Source: Sporisorium sorghi (taxonomy: Eukaryota > Basidiomycota > Ustilaginomycetes > Ustilaginales > Ustilaginaceae). Taken from it: a DNA stretch of 26,166 nucleotides. The position numbers and the translations under genes are program-made. Every line of letters begins with the position of its first letter. Position 1 is the stretch's first letter. The notes under the pieces were generated by a model that searched no databases, was not told the origin of the DNA, and worked only from the letters and a program-made list of their open reading frames with translations. This document shows, piece after piece, positions 26,105-26,166 of this stretch. The stretch is taken from NCBI GenBank assembly GCA_023212695.1, contig JALCCG010000291.1:1-26166 (forward strand), read 5' to 3'.

Positions 26105-26166
26105 ATTTTTTTTTTTTTGGTGGCCACTGGACGGACTCTTTTCTGCTGTTCCCACACCACCGGGCG

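Larger units (their letters stand above)
22611..26166. other. 3.5-kb gene-poor region at the right edge
   Basis: The part nearest 22611 must hold the promoter and leader of the WLM protease gene. Beyond that I find no reading frame with a recognisable domain, no tRNA or rRNA, and no transposon terminal structure. Base composition is more even than in the genes, and stops are frequent in all frames. Visible details are a 9-nt tandem repeat (23114-23139), two copies of a 15-nt word (23911, 25641), a 16-bp palindrome (24776-24791), a T16 run (25114-25129), a G11 run (25534-25544), a GCAAGT triplication (25751-25768) and the terminal A68 tract. A well-formed splice acceptor with branch site occurs at 24584-24595. 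An undetected spliced or noncoding gene is possible. Confidence 0.5.

Noticed and set aside
1..26166. A new defence, mobile or biosynthetic gene system
   Set aside because: All supported genes belong to conserved eukaryotic housekeeping families, and neither their order nor their spacing suggests a dedicated module.

Overview
The window is nuclear DNA of a basidiomycete fungus, most likely a smut or smut-related yeast (Ustilaginales; Ustilago/Sporisorium/Pseudozyma type). The reasons are GC-rich coding sequence, very long intronless genes beside small genes with short (77-142 nt) introns, pyrimidine-rich leaders full of homopolymers and microsatellites, and a single-copy eukaryotic gene set. 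The species cannot be settled from the sequence alone. There are eight protein genes and one intron-containing tRNA gene, and I see no transposon, CRISPR array, prophage or secondary-metabolite cluster.

Layout from left to right: 1-1436 is a pyrimidine-rich leader/promoter with homopolymers. 1437-7946 (+) is a 2169-residue, largely disordered protein ending in a Ras-association domain and a PH domain. 8584-11421 (+) is the XPB/Ssl2 helicase of TFIIH. Convergent to it, 11640-12472 (-) is a three-exon Rho3-type GTPase. Behind that, 13052-14278 (-) is the four-exon, tail-anchored ubiquitin-conjugating enzyme Ubc6. 14478-14582 (-) is tRNA-Glu(CUC) with a 33-nt intron and a T-run terminator. Divergent from it, 14848-16371 (+) is a membrane-anchored alpha/beta hydrolase of the hormone-sensitive-lipase/steryl-deacetylase type. 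16973-17572 (-) is a PRKRIP1-family spliceosomal protein, divergent from 17935-20940 (+), the HOPS/CORVET subunit Vps16. Convergent to that, 21057-22610 (-) is a Wss1-type WLM metalloprotease with two probable SUMO-interacting motifs and a RanBP2 zinc finger. 22611-26166 has no gene I can support and ends in a 68-A tract.

The genes are housekeeping genes in ordinary eukaryotic order and do not form an operon. Loose themes recur: DNA repair and transcription (Ssl2, Wss1), membrane traffic and polarity (Rho3, Vps16, the RA-PH protein), the ER (Ubc6, possibly the hydrolase) and RNA processing (PRKRIP1, tRNA). Such neighbourhoods are normally chance, and I see no evidence of a dedicated new system. 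The points most worth checking are the giant RA-PH adaptor, the domain build of the Wss1 homologue, the tRNA intron that pairs with its own anticodon, the poly-C/poly-A tracts, and the gene-poor right end.
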